Below are positions 46,516 to 56,538 of a DNA stretch of 64,000 nt, one piece after another (the first letter of the stretch is position 1; every line of letters begins with the position of its first letter). The notes below the pieces were generated by a model. That model did no database searches and had not been told where the DNA came from. It saw only the letters and a list, made by a program, of their open reading frames with translations. The translations under genes and the position numbers were made by a program. The stretch is from Methylorubrum populi (lineage in GTDB: Bacteria > Pseudomonadota > Alphaproteobacteria > Rhizobiales > Beijerinckiaceae), in NCBI GenBank assembly GCA_020741775.1, contig DYYG01000049.1:1-64000 (forward strand), in the 5' to 3' direction.

Positions 46516-48582
46516 TTAGAAGACCTGCGTGGCGCCGTCGTTGCGCTTCGGCGCACCCGGCACACCGGCTTCGGCGTCCGCGTTGTCGGCGGCGCGCTTG
46601 TCGAGGGCCCGTTCCACCACCTTGGCGAGCCCGACCATGATCTTGTCGAGCTCGTAATCCTTCGGTGTGTAGACCGCCGTGACCCCCATGTTCTTGAGCA
46701 CCAGTTCGTCCTCGGTCGAGATGATGCCGCCGACGACGACCGGCACGTGGTCGAGTCCGGCTTCGCGCAGCTTTGCCTTCACCTCGCGCACCAGCGGCAC
46801 GTGGCTGCCGGAGAGGACCGACAGGCCGATGACGTGGGCCCCACGCTCCTTCGCCTTGGCGACGATCTCGGTCGGGGTCTGGCGGATGCCGTCATAGGTC
46901 ACGTCGAAGCCGACATCGCGGGCGCGCAGGGCGATCTGCTCGGCGCCGTTGGAATGGCCGTCGAGGCCGGGCTTGCCGACCACGAGCTTCGGCGTCTCAC
47001 CGAGCCGCTCGCCGAGATCGGCGATGAGCAGGCGGGCTTCCTCCGCCGCGCCGGAGGTCACCGTCTGAAGCGTGACGCCGGTCGGCGCGCGGTATTCGCC
47101 GAACACCTCGCGCAGGCGCTGACCCCATTCGCCGGTGGTCACCCCCGCCTTCGCCGCGGCGATGGAGGGCGGCATGATGTTGGCGCCCGAGCGCGCGGCC
47201 TTTTCGAGATCGGCAAGGGCCTGGCCCACCGCCCGATCGTCGCGCTTGGAGCGCCATTCGCGGATGCGGGCCTCGGCCTCCATCTCCACCGTCTCCGAAA
47301 CGGTGAAGATCGCCCCGTCCCCGGAGGTGAGCGGCGAAGGCTCGCCCTGCTGCCACTTGTTGACGCCGACGACGATCTGCTCGCCCTTCTCGATGGCGGA
47401 GATGCGCTTGGCGTTCGATTCCACCAGCGCCCGCTTCAGCTCGCCCGCCTCGACCGCCGAGACCGCGCCGCCGAGTTCGGCGATCCGCTTCAGCTCGGCG
47501 CGGGTCTGCTCCTTGAGCGCCTCGACGCGGGATTCGATCACCGTCGAGCCGTCGAAGATGTCGTCGTATTCGAGCAGATCGGTCTCGAAGGCGAGGATCT
47601 GCTGCATCCGCATCGACCATTGCTGGTCCCAGGGCCGGGGCAGGCCGAGGGCCTCGTTCCAGGCCGGCAGCTGCACGGCGCGGGCGCGGGCGCGCTTGGA
47701 CAGGGTCACCGCCAGCATCTCGATCAGGATGCGGTGGACGTTGTTCTCCGGCTGTTGCTCGGTCAGGCCGAGGCTGTTCACCTGCACGCCGTAGCGGAAG
47801 ATCCGCTTCTTGGCGTCGGTGATGCCGTAGCGCTCCTGGGCGATCTCGTCCCACAGCTCGGCGAAGGCCCGCATCTTACAGATTTCGGTGATGAACCGCA
47901 TGCCGGCATTCACGAAGAACGAGATCCGGCTGAAGACGTCGGAGAAGCTCGCCTCGTCGAAATCGGGATCGTTGCGCACCGTGTCGAGCACGGCGATGGC
48001 GATGGCCAGGGCGTAGGACAGCTCCTGAACCGGCGTCGCCCCCGCCTCCTGCAGGTGGTAGGAGCAGACATTCATCGGGTTCCACTTCGGCACGTTCTTG
48101 GTCGTGAACAGGATCACGTCCTTGGTCAGCCGGAGCGAGGGCGCCGGCGGGAACACGTAGGTGCCGCGCGAGAGATATTCCTTGATGATGTCGTTCTGCG
48201 TGGTGCCCTGCAGCGCCGAGATCGGCGCGCCCTGCTCCTCGGCCACGGCGAGGTAGAGCGACAACAGCCACGGCGCCGTGGCGTTGATCGTCATTGAGGT
48301 GTTCATCTGCGCCAGCGGAATCTGGTCGAACAGGGTCCGCATGTCGCCGAGATGGGCGATCGAAACGCCGACCTTGCCGACCTCGCCGCGGGCGAGTTCG
48401 TGATCGGGATCGTAACCGGTCTGCGTCGGCAGATCGAAAGCGACCGAGAGACCGGTCTGGCCCTTGGCGAGATTGCCGCGGTAGAGTTTGTTCGATTCCG
48501 TGGCGGTGGAATGGCCCGCATAGGTGCGGATGATCCACGGCTTATCGCGCTTGACCTCGGCGACGCTCCCTTGGGCGCTCAT
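46516..48582 (-). CDS. meaA: Ethylmalonyl-CoA mutase-type B12 enzyme (MeaA/Ecm)
   Basis: A 688-residue adenosylcobalamin-dependent mutase. In the ethylmalonyl-CoA pathway this enzyme converts ethylmalonyl-CoA to methylsuccinyl-CoA. The N-terminal block RTYAGHSTATESNKLYRGNL then GLSVAFDLPTQTGYD differs from the usual methylmalonyl-CoA mutase ATHRGYD, as expected for the Ecm group. The C-terminal cobalamin domain has GLDGHSNGAEQ, with D541, H543 (lower axial ligand) and G546. Both domains are in one chain. Ccr, which makes its substrate, lies 2.7 kb away on the other strand. A methylmalonyl-CoA mutase assignment is possible but less likely. Confidence 0.92.
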   Translation of the reverse strand: MSAQGSVAEVKRDKPWIIRTYAGHSTATESNKLYRGNLAKGQTGLSVAFDLPTQTGYDPDHELARGEVGKVGVSIAHLGDMRTLFDQIPLAQMNTSMTINATAPWLLSLYLAVAEEQGAPISALQGTTQNDIIKEYLSRGTYVFPPAPSLRLTKDVILFTTKNVPKWNPMNVCSYHLQEAGATPVQELSYALAIAIAVLDTVRNDPDFDEASFSDVFSRISFFVNAGMRFITEICKMRAFAELWDEIAQERYGITDAKKRIFRYGVQVNSLGLTEQQPENNVHRILIEMLAVTLSKRARARAVQLPAWNEALGLPRPWDQQWSMRMQQILAFETDLLEYDDIFDGSTVIESRVEALKEQTRAELKRIAELGGAVSAVEAGELKRALVESNAKRISAIEKGEQIVVGVNKWQQGEPSPLTSGDGAIFTVSETVEMEAEARIREWRSKRDDRAVGQALADLEKAARSGANIMPPSIAAAKAGVTTGEWGQRLREVFGEYRAPTGVTLQTVTSGAAEEARLLIADLGERLGETPKLVVGKPGLDGHSNGAEQIALRARDVGFDVTYDGIRQTPTEIVAKAKERGAHVIGLSVLSGSHVPLVREVKAKLREAGLDHVPVVVGGIISTEDELVLKNMGVTAVYTPKDYELDKIMVGLAKVVERALDKRAADNADAEAGVPGAPKRNDGATQVF

Positions 48583-48933
48583 CCCGCTCGACTCCGTATA
48601 CCAGAATTGGCTGTTTGACGCGCTGCGCGCGTCATGTCGGCGGCACCGTAGCGAAGCGGCCGCGTCGCGTCATCTGGGAGAAAGGTCGAGGTCGGGCCCC
48701 TAAGCGGCTGGAAAAACTTGATACACAGGTGAAGTGGATTTGGTCCGTGAGCGTCGAAGCGGGGCCTGAGACAGGGCCGGGCGGGCAAGCGGACCCGCCC
48801 GCGACAGCCGAGGCCGGTCGGCACTCACCCTTCCAAACATCCTCATGCATCCCCCCGAATCGGTCTGTTACCGGCCGGGCCGCTGCCCATGACGACCGCG
48901 CGTCGCAGAGCCGGATCGTGCCGAGGTCCGGAG
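48583..48933. other. Intergenic region upstream of meaA
   Basis: This 351-base stretch lies between the meaA start and the end of a small exported-protein gene, both on the minus strand. The meaA promoter should be here. Short frames on both strands are not protein-like. I found no clear terminator or operator. A locally AT-rich part is at about 48710-48735. Confidence 0.45.
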
Positions 48934-49218
48934 TTACGGCCGGACCGGAACGTGCACGACATCGAGCCGACCGCCGCGCGGCACGAGGATCGTTCGCATC
49001 GCCTCAGTCCGGGGGGCCTCGCCGATGTCGGACGAGATGCTCGACCAGTGCGGAGCGGTCTCCTTCCGCAGGGTCGGCGCGACGGAGGGCTTGGCGGTCT
49101 TCATCGTCTTGGCAGTCCGGGGCCGATCATGTCCGGCGCCGGAACGCGCCGCCGCCGGAACGGTGGCCGCAGCCAGAACGGTGAGCGAAAGCGTGGCGCA
49201 GAAAAGAAGACGTGACAA
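48934..49218 (-). CDS. Small exported protein with a TTG start
   Basis: A 94-residue protein beginning with TTG at 49218. GGAG 7 bases upstream (minus strand, 49229-49226) decides this start. The N-terminus MSRLLFCATLSLTVLAAATVPAAA is a signal peptide with cleavage expected after residue 24. The mature part is polar, with Lys, Thr and Ser, and ends with TILVPRGGRLDVVHVPVRP. No family is recognised. Divergent from katA, it may share the upstream AT-rich control region. Confidence 0.7.
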   Translation of the reverse strand: MSRLLFCATLSLTVLAAATVPAAARSGAGHDRPRTAKTMKTAKPSVAPTLRKETAPHWSSISSDIGEAPRTEAMRTILVPRGGRLDVVHVPVRP

Positions 49219-49225
49219 ATCCGTT

Positions 49226-49229
49226 CTCC
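49226..49229 (-). promoter_or_regulatory. Ribosome binding site supporting a TTG start
   Basis: On the minus strand, GGAG is followed by 7 bases and then TTG at 49218. This is the only start signal near the signal peptide of the small exported protein. Confidence 0.6.
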
Positions 49230-49295
49230 ATCAATTTTCGATCTTTGCTCTGGCGAGCAGTATAAAGCATAAATAATGGGCGAATATTATAGATC

Positions 49296-49311
49296 AGTGC
49301 GCTATCGCACT
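49296..49311. promoter_or_regulatory. Inverted repeat in the katA upstream region
   Basis: AGTGCG (49296-49301) and CGCACT (49306-49311) around CTAT form a 6-bp inverted repeat in the AT-rich block. It could be a regulator site for katA; no known consensus was matched. Confidence 0.35.
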
Positions 49312-49605
49312 TCGATATAATCGAGAAATAATCCCGGTCTTTGCGGAAATTTATTTGGGATGAACTTCTGCGTTAGAAACGTGGGGCGCTGGGCGCGTGG
49401 CGCGCCGAGCCCCTGAGCGGCCGACCGGAGCGTCCGAGACGAAGCCGGAGGCGGCCACACGAGAAAGTGGCGTCACGCCGCAGTCTCGAATGGCTCCAAC
49501 CTCTGCCTCATACGTTGGGCCTGCGAACATGCAGCGCGCGCAACTCGCGGGTGCAGGGGGATGCGCCCTTTCGGGGGCATTGCACTGAAGCAGGGAGAAC
49601 CGGCG

Positions 49606-51078
49606 ATGGCGGATCAGAGCCCACGGCTGACCACGGCCTTCGGAAGCCCGATTTCCGACAACCAGAATTCACTCACCGCCGGTTCGCGCGGCCCGGTGCT
49701 GATGCAGGATTACCATCTCATCGAGAAGATGGCTCACTTCAATCGAGAGCGGATCCCGGAGCGGGTGGTCCACGCCAAAGGCTACGGCGCCTACGGCACT
49801 TTCCGCCTGACCAAGTCACTGGGTGAATACACCCGGGCCAAGGTGCTGACCGAGATCGGCAAGGAGGTGCCGATGGTCGCCCGCTTCTCGACCGTCGGCG
49901 GCGAATCCGGCTCGGCCGACACGGCCCGCGATCCGCGCGGCTTCGCCCTCAAGTTCTATACCGAGGAAGGCAACTGGGACCTCGTCGGCAACAACACGCC
50001 GATCTTCTTCGTGCGCGACGCAATCAAGTTCTCCGACTTCATCCGCACGCAGAAGCGTGATCCGCGCACCCATCTGAAGCCGCATTGGCGCCGCTGGGAT
50101 TTCTGGAGCCTCAGCCCCGAGGCGATCCATCAGGTGATGTTCCTCTACTCGGATCGCGGCACGCCGAAATCGGCGCGGTTCATGAACGGCTACGGCTCGC
50201 ACACCTTCTCGCTCTGGAACGACAAGGGTGAGCGCTACTGGGTGAAATTCCACTTCCACACCAAGCAGGGCATCCAGAATTTCTCGGCCGACGAAGCCGA
50301 CGAGATCGCTGGCAAGGATCCCGATTACTCCTCGGCCGACCTCTCAAAGGCCATTGAGGCGGGTGATTTTCCGAAATGGCGGGTCTCGGTCCAGATCATG
50401 CCGGAACTGGAGGCCGACACCTACCGCATCCACCCCTTCGACCTCACCAAGGTCTGGCCGCACAGCGACTATCCGCTGATCGAGATCGGTGAGATGGAGC
50501 TGAACCGCAATCCGGACAACTACTTCGCCGAGATCGAGCAATCGGCTTTCGAGCCCTCGAACGTCGTGCCGGGCATCGGCTTCTCGCCGGACAAGATGCT
50601 GCAGAACCGGGTGCTGTCCTACTCCGATGCGCACCGCTACCGTCTTGGCGTGAATTACCAGCAGATCCCGGTCAATCAGCCGAAGAAGGCGGCCGTGCAG
50701 ACCTATCACCGCGACGGCGCCATGCGCACCGATGGCAATCATGGCGCACAGGTCGATTACGAGCCGAACTCCTTCGGCGGGCCGAAGCAGGATCCGTCGT
50801 TCAGCGAGCCGCCGCTGCGCATCAGCGGCGATGCCGGCCGCTACGGCTGGCCGGGCGACGACGAGGATCTCTACGGGCAGCCCCGGCTGTTCTGGACGAA
50901 GGTGCTCGACGAGGGCGGCCGTCGGCGCCTTGTGGAAAACATCGTGACGTCCATGGGTGACAGCCCGCGCAACATCCAGGAGCGGATGATCGCGCACTGG
51001 TACAAGGTGCACGAGGATTTCGGCCGCGGTGTTGCACAAGGCCTCGGGATCGATCCCACGCGGGTCGCTGCCGAGTAA
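49606..51078 (+). CDS. katA: Monofunctional heme catalase
   Basis: A 490-residue small-subunit catalase that breaks down hydrogen peroxide. The distal His is H56 in [11 protein letters not shown], the Asn is N129 in [13 protein letters not shown], and the proximal heme ligand is Y339 in [14 protein letters not shown]. The ATG at 49606 follows GGGAG by about 9 bases; the frame is open to 49561 but that part is not family-like. It ends in a strong terminator. It stands between meaA and ccr, a place also recalled for katA in methylotrophic Methylobacterium. Whether it is co-regulated with them is not shown. Confidence 0.97.
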   Translation: MADQSPRLTTAFGSPISDNQNSLTAGSRGPVLMQDYHLIEKMAHFNRERIPERVVHAKGYGAYGTFRLTKSLGEYTRAKVLTEIGKEVPMVARFSTVGGESGSADTARDPRGFALKFYTEEGNWDLVGNNTPIFFVRDAIKFSDFIRTQKRDPRTHLKPHWRRWDFWSLSPEAIHQVMFLYSDRGTPKSARFMNGYGSHTFSLWNDKGERYWVKFHFHTKQGIQNFSADEADEIAGKDPDYSSADLSKAIEAGDFPKWRVSVQIMPELEADTYRIHPFDLTKVWPHSDYPLIEIGEMELNRNPDNYFAEIEQSAFEPSNVVPGIGFSPDKMLQNRVLSYSDAHRYRLGVNYQQIPVNQPKKAAVQTYHRDGAMRTDGNHGAQVDYEPNSFGGPKQDPSFSEPPLRISGDAGRYGWPGDDEDLYGQPRLFWTKVLDEGGRRRLVENIVTSMGDSPRNIQERMIAHWYKVHEDFGRGVAQGLGIDPTRVAAE

Positions 51079-51102
51079 TCATCTCAATGTTATTTTGAAT
51101 AC

Positions 51103-51135
51103 AGAGGCGCCGGCTCGGGTCGGTGCCTCTTTTTT
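51103..51135 (+). terminator. Rho-independent terminator after katA
   Basis: AGAGGCGCCG (51103-51112) pairs with CGGTGCCTCT (51121-51130) with one G-U pair, followed by a T-run to 51135. It lies 25 bases past the katA stop. Confidence 0.9.
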
Positions 51136-51170
51136 GTGCGTGTAGGACAAAGCCTTGCCTTTTAGGCCAC

Positions 51171-51200
51171 TTGGAAGGCTGGAAACATCGTGCTTATAGC
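51171..51200 (+). promoter_or_regulatory. Candidate sigma-70-type promoter for ccr
   Basis: TTGGAA (51171-51176) and TATAGC (51195-51200) are 18 bases apart, placing a start about 55 bases before the ccr ATG. It follows the katA terminator, as expected for a separate ccr promoter. The match is only moderate. Confidence 0.35.
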
Positions 51201-51262
51201 GTCGGCCAAGGTCGCGCGCGGATCACTCCGTGCGGACCAAGGACACGACAGGGAGTTCCCAC

Positions 51263-52561
51263 ATGGCTGCAAGCGCAGCGCCGGCCTGGAGCGGCCAGAC
51301 GGCGGAAGCCAAGGACCTTTACGAACTCGGCGAGATCCCGCCGCTCGGCCACGTGCCTGCCAAAATGTATGCCTGGGCGATCCGCCGCGAGCGGCACGGA
51401 CCGCCGGAGCAGTCGCATCAGCTCGAAGTGCTGCCGGTTTGGGAGATCGGCGACGACGAGGTGCTCGTCTACGTCATGGCCGCCGGCGTGAACTACAACG
51501 GCGTCTGGGCTGGCCTCGGTGAGCCGATTTCGCCTTTCGACGTGCATAAGGGCGAGTATCACATCGCCGGTTCCGACGCCTCCGGCATCGTCTGGAAGGT
51601 CGGCGCCAAGGTGAAGCGCTGGAAGGTCGGCGACGAAGTCATCGTCCATTGCAATCAGGACGATGGCGACGACGAGGAGTGCAACGGCGGCGACCCGATG
51701 TTCTCCCCGACCCAGCGCATCTGGGGTTACGAGACCGGCGACGGCTCCTTCGCCCAGTTCTGCCGGGTGCAGTCGCGCCAGCTCATGTCCCGGCCGAAGC
51801 ACCTGACCTGGGAAGAGGCCGCCTGCTACACGCTGACGCTGGCCACCGCCTACCGCATGCTGTTCGGCCACGCGCCGCACACCGTGCGTCCGGGCCAGAA
51901 CGTGCTGATCTGGGGTGCCTCCGGCGGCCTCGGCGTGTTCGGCGTTCAGCTCTGCGCGGCCTCCGGCGCCAACGCCATCGCCGTGATCTCCGACGAGTCG
52001 AAGCGCGACTACGTCATGAGCCTCGGCGCGAAGGGCGTCATCAACCGCAAGGACTTCGATTGCTGGGGCCAGCTGCCGAAGGTCAACAGCCCCGAATACA
52101 ACACCTGGCTCAAGGAAGCCCGGAAGTTCGGCAAGGCGATCTGGGACATCACCGGCAAGGGCAACGATGTCGACATCGTGTTCGAGCATCCCGGTGAGGC
52201 GACCTTCCCGGTCTCGTCGCTGGTGGTGAAGCGCGGCGGCATGGTCGTGTTCTGCGCCGGCACCACCGGCTTCAACATCACCTTCGATGCCCGCTACGTG
52301 TGGATGCGCCAGAAGCGTATCCAGGGCTCCCACTTCGCCCATCTCAAGCAGGCTTCGGCCGCCAACCAGTTCGTCATCGACCGGCGGGTCGATCCCTGCA
52401 TGAGCGAGGTCTTGCCCTGGGACAAGATTCCGGCGGCCCATACCAAGATGTGGAAGAACCAGCACCCGCCGGGCAACATGGCGGTGCTCGTCAACTCGAC
52501 CCGTGCGGGGCTGCGCACGGTCGAGGACGTGATCGAAGCCGGCCCGCTCAAGGCGATGTGA
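51263..52561 (+). CDS. ccr: Crotonyl-CoA carboxylase/reductase
   Basis: Ccr reduces crotonyl-CoA with NADPH and fixes CO2 at the same time, giving (2S)-ethylmalonyl-CoA, the key step of the ethylmalonyl-CoA pathway. The 432 residues are a medium-chain reductase with the NADPH loop GASGGLG at 218-224. Candidate CO2-contact residues seen by eye are N77 or N79 in VNYNG, Y156-E157 in WGYET, and H357 in GSHFAH; I could not align them to the studied enzyme. GGGAG lies before the ATG at 51263; the upstream ATG at 51230 is less likely. A strong terminator follows. Confidence 0.96.
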   Translation: MAASAAPAWSGQTAEAKDLYELGEIPPLGHVPAKMYAWAIRRERHGPPEQSHQLEVLPVWEIGDDEVLVYVMAAGVNYNGVWAGLGEPISPFDVHKGEYHIAGSDASGIVWKVGAKVKRWKVGDEVIVHCNQDDGDDEECNGGDPMFSPTQRIWGYETGDGSFAQFCRVQSRQLMSRPKHLTWEEAACYTLTLATAYRMLFGHAPHTVRPGQNVLIWGASGGLGVFGVQLCAASGANAIAVISDESKRDYVMSLGAKGVINRKDFDCWGQLPKVNSPEYNTWLKEARKFGKAIWDITGKGNDVDIVFEHPGEATFPVSSLVVKRGGMVVFCAGTTGFNITFDARYVWMRQKRIQGSHFAHLKQASAANQFVIDRRVDPCMSEVLPWDKIPAAHTKMWKNQHPPGNMAVLVNSTRAGLRTVEDVIEAGPLKAM

Positions 52562-52637
52562 GACGCGGGCGGCGGTGGCGATGCCCACCGCCGCCGGATT
52601 TCTGGCGGCTCTGAGTTCGGCTTTGCCGTTTGACACG

Positions 52638-52673
52638 AATGCCCGCGCCTCTTGGAGAGGCGCGGGCATTTTT
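52638..52673 (+). terminator. Rho-independent terminator after ccr
   Basis: A 15-bp perfect stem, AATGCCCGCGCCTCT (52638-52652) with its complement at 52656-52670, has a 3-base loop and a T-run that continues to 52673. It is the strongest hairpin in the window and ends the ccr transcript. Confidence 0.95.
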
Positions 52674-52735
52674 CGTTTCGGCCCGCTTCGGCTCCACGGC
52701 CGAAGCCACCGCCACCGGTTTGAGCGATGCGACGA

Positions 52736-53389
52736 TCAGGCCTCGCCGCGGGCGACAAGCGCCTCGTATTCTGAGACCTCGAGGCGCCCCTCCTTCGCGA
52801 CTCGCGCCTTGTCCTCGTCGCTGATGACGTCCCCGGCCAGATCGAGCCGCTTCCAGGCGGCGAGCGGCGTCTCGCGGTCGGGACGGGGCACGTACTTGTT
52901 CTGCTCCAGCTTCTTGTACTTGTGGATGTAGCGCGGGCAGTTCACCCAGATCTTCGTCACATCGACACGGACGAGATATTTCGCCTCGGTGTACTCGGCC
53001 ATCAGGGGATCGTCGCGCAGCACCGAAGCGTGACCCTGCACGCGGATGCGGTGCGGCGTCTCGAAATCGATGAACAGAAGGCCGACCTTGGCCTGACCCG
53101 CGATGTTGCCGACCGAGTAGAACATCCCGTTCCCGTCAAAGCCCGGGAATATCAGGGTCGACCCATCGACCACCTTCACGAAACCGGTCGGGCCGCCCTT
53201 GTAGGAGACGGTCGGCATGCCGTCGGGATCGACGGTGGACAGGAAGAACATGTCGCGCGAGCCGATGAAGGCAGCCTCCTCCGGCTGAACCGTCTCGTGC
53301 ACCCAATCCTCATCGAGGCGGACGGCGAGCTTGGTCGTTCCGAATTCCTCCTGGAGCGCGCGGTGCGCCTCCGAGTAGAGCGATGCCAT
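52736..53389 (-). CDS. Pyridoxamine 5'-phosphate oxidase-like flavoprotein
   Basis: A 217-residue protein of the FMN-binding split-barrel family. It contains SRDMFFLSTVDPDGMPTVSYKGGPTGFVKV, FPGFDGNGMFYSVGNI, and VGLLFIDFETPHRIRVQGHASV, all typical of PNPOx-related proteins. The start is at the ATG at 53389, with AGGAGG and good spacing; the upstream ATG at 53461 gives an Arg-rich extension. Most such proteins are F420- or FMN-dependent oxidoreductases of unknown substrate. No neighbour suggests a pathway. Confidence 0.85.
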   Translation of the reverse strand: MASLYSEAHRALQEEFGTTKLAVRLDEDWVHETVQPEEAAFIGSRDMFFLSTVDPDGMPTVSYKGGPTGFVKVVDGSTLIFPGFDGNGMFYSVGNIAGQAKVGLLFIDFETPHRIRVQGHASVLRDDPLMAEYTEAKYLVRVDVTKIWVNCPRYIHKYKKLEQNKYVPRPDRETPLAAWKRLDLAGDVISDEDKARVAKEGRLEVSEYEALVARGEA

Positions 53390-53472
53390 CTGCGTCTCCT
53401 CCTGGGCCCGTTGCCTCGGGCCGCGTCCGGCAGCGTTTAAGGAAAAGGCACGAGGCCGCAACCTCGGCCACG

Positions 53473-53506
53473 AAAAAGGCCGGTCACGCTCGCGCGAACC
53501 GGCCTT
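53473..53506 (-). terminator. Rho-independent terminator after ilvC
   Basis: AAGGCCGGT (53476-53484) and ACCGGCCTT (53498-53506) form a 9-bp stem. On the minus strand a T-run follows at 53477-53473. It lies 50 bases past the ilvC stop. Confidence 0.88.
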
Positions 53507-53555
53507 GAGGCATGACAGCGGAGGCCGAGCGACGCCCGGCCTCCATGTCCGAAAA

Positions 53556-55254
<1,699 letters not shown>

Positions 55255-55276
55255 GATCCGACTGACAAATCCGTAC

Positions 55277-55292
55277 CGTACCGTACGGTACG
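55277..55292. promoter_or_regulatory. Palindromic operator candidate for the TetR regulator
   Basis: The palindrome CGTACCGTACGGTACG (55277-55292) is perfect and is preceded by a further CCGTA unit, giving overlapping GTACCGTAC repeats. It is 22 bases before the TetR ATG, as expected for a TetR-type operator over the promoter. The ACCGTACGGT core is a plausible dimer site. Confidence 0.7.
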
Positions 55293-55483
55293 CTCACCTA
55301 GCCGGTTCGCTGCCCCGGCACAAGGCGGCTGAATGGCGGAATTCATCTCTTCGCGGCCCATCGCAGAGAATCTGTCGCCGACGCAACGAACCGGCTTTAC
55401 GAGCGCCCAACCTCGGCGTATACGGCCCTCCGTCGCCACAGCGACGCCGATGCCGCCCTCCGCAAGCGGCACAATCGTGGTCA

Positions 55484-55558
55484 GGGTGCGTAGCTCAGCG
55501 GGAGAGCATTCGCTTCACACGCGAAGGGTCACAGGTTCGATCCCTGTCGCGCCCACCA
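55484..55558 (+). tRNA. tRNA-Val (anticodon CAC)
   Basis: A full cloverleaf is visible. The acceptor arms are GGGTGCG and CGCGCCC, the D stem is GCTC/GAGC, and the anticodon stem TTCGC/GCGAA holds the loop TTCACAC with anticodon CAC at 55516-55518. The T arm is ACAGG-TTCGATC-CCTGT. The CCA end is encoded (55556-55558). It reads the GUG codon. It stands alone between the TetR region and a TerB-like gene. Confidence 0.95.
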
Positions 55559-55803
55559 CTTGATCCCCCTCATTGTCAGATTGCATCGACCGATTCGGTG
55601 CGTTCGGGGTCGTCTGAGCTGCCTTAGCGCGCTCGGGCCCGTGCCGTACCGGCGCATGGCGTCGCCATATCGCCGCTGCGCTGTGCAGGTCCGCCCTAAC
55701 ATTCGCTATTTTCGTTTGATAGTGACGGTTGTGGCATTCGAACCGGTTTGACCTTCGGGTGTACCCGTGATGAGCTTCCATCGATTCGCTCGCATGGGAA
55801 CGC

Positions 55804-56370
55804 GTGGAGGCACCGTTGCCCTTCCTCCTGCTCGTTGCTGTCCTCATCGTGGGCGTTCTGCTGTGGCGTCTGAAGAATCACTACGTGATTGTCAGACGCA
55901 CGAAGTTTGAGCGGAACCGCGAAGGGGTGGAGCGGCGAAGCGGCTCGTCGCTCGAGCGTTTCCTTGCGACGCCGCTCCCGTATGTGAGCGATGTGCGGCT
56001 CGCCGCCGTGATCCTGATGATTCAGATCGTCCGCACGGGCAGTCCCCTCACGGTCTCTGAGAAGAGCCGCATTCTGGCCTTCATGGAACATCCGCTGGAG
56101 ATGACCTCGCTCGCCTCGGCCTTCGAGGAGGCTTGGCGCTACACAGAGGCGCGCCGTCCGTTTCTATTGACCGCCGAACCGCTGCTGCCGCTGTTTCGTG
56201 AGCAGCTGACCGAGGCCGAGCGGGTGGAATTTGTCGGTATGCTGACCAGCGTCGCTTCCGCCCATTCCGAGATCAGTGAGCTCCAGCGCGTGGCGCTGAC
56301 GCGCTTCAAGCATCGCTTGCTCGTCGGGCATTCTGTCACCGTGGCGAGCGGTGCCCGCAGGCGCGGGTAG
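55804..56370 (+). CDS. TerB-like protein with an N-terminal membrane helix
   Basis: A 188-residue protein starting with GTG (GGGA about 8 bases upstream). Residues 5-24 are a membrane helix (LPFLLLVAVLIVGVLLWRL). The rest is helical, with RLAAVILMIQIVRTG, MTSLASAFEEAWRYTEA, and FREQLTEAERVEFVGMLTSVASAHSEISELQR, a pattern like the TerB/DnaJ-associated helical fold. TerB-like proteins are linked to tellurite resistance and stress, though many have unknown roles. It is next to a tRNA gene and has no ter genes nearby. Confidence 0.65.
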   Translation: MEAPLPFLLLVAVLIVGVLLWRLKNHYVIVRRTKFERNREGVERRSGSSLERFLATPLPYVSDVRLAAVILMIQIVRTGSPLTVSEKSRILAFMEHPLEMTSLASAFEEAWRYTEARRPFLLTAEPLLPLFREQLTEAERVEFVGMLTSVASAHSEISELQRVALTRFKHRLLVGHSVTVASGARRRG

Positions 56371-56439
56371 GATATTCTTCGGGGAAGTGGTTGCCGCGAG
56401 ATACAATGCTCGAGCGACCTCCGCGCTGATGACAAAGAC

Positions 56440-56467
56440 AAAGGCCGCCCCGCTTGGGACGGCCTTT
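56440..56467. terminator. Bidirectional hairpin between TerB-like and pccB genes
   Basis: AAAGGCCG (56440-56447) and CGGCCTTT (56460-56467) form an 8-bp stem; inner CCC and GGG extend it. On the minus strand T-rich sequence follows, suiting pccB; on the plus strand TTTC follows for the TerB-like gene. Confidence 0.65.
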
Positions 56468-56538
56468 CGCGTGGTGCAGCCGCTCGGCATCGGCCTCGCC
56501 CGAGAGGTGACAATCACCCCTCGGACGGAGCGATGGTG

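Larger units (their letters stand above)
49219..49605. other. AT-rich divergent control region upstream of katA
   Basis: The first half of this 387-base gap, about 49235-49375, is visibly AT-rich compared with its GC-rich surroundings, with elements such as TATAAAGCATAAATAAT. It contains a short inverted repeat at 49296-49311. It should hold promoters for katA (plus) and the small exported gene (minus). The second half is ordinary GC-rich sequence. No RNA gene is seen. Confidence 0.55.

Noticed and set aside
48632..48850. Small frames upstream of meaA.
   Set aside because: Composition is Pro/Arg/Ser-rich, the frames overlap on both strands, and no start signal was seen.
55333..55563. A 76-codon frame ending in RSSAGEHSLHTRRVTGSIPVAPTT.
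   Set aside because: The end is a translation of the tRNA-Val gene, a known source of false small proteins.
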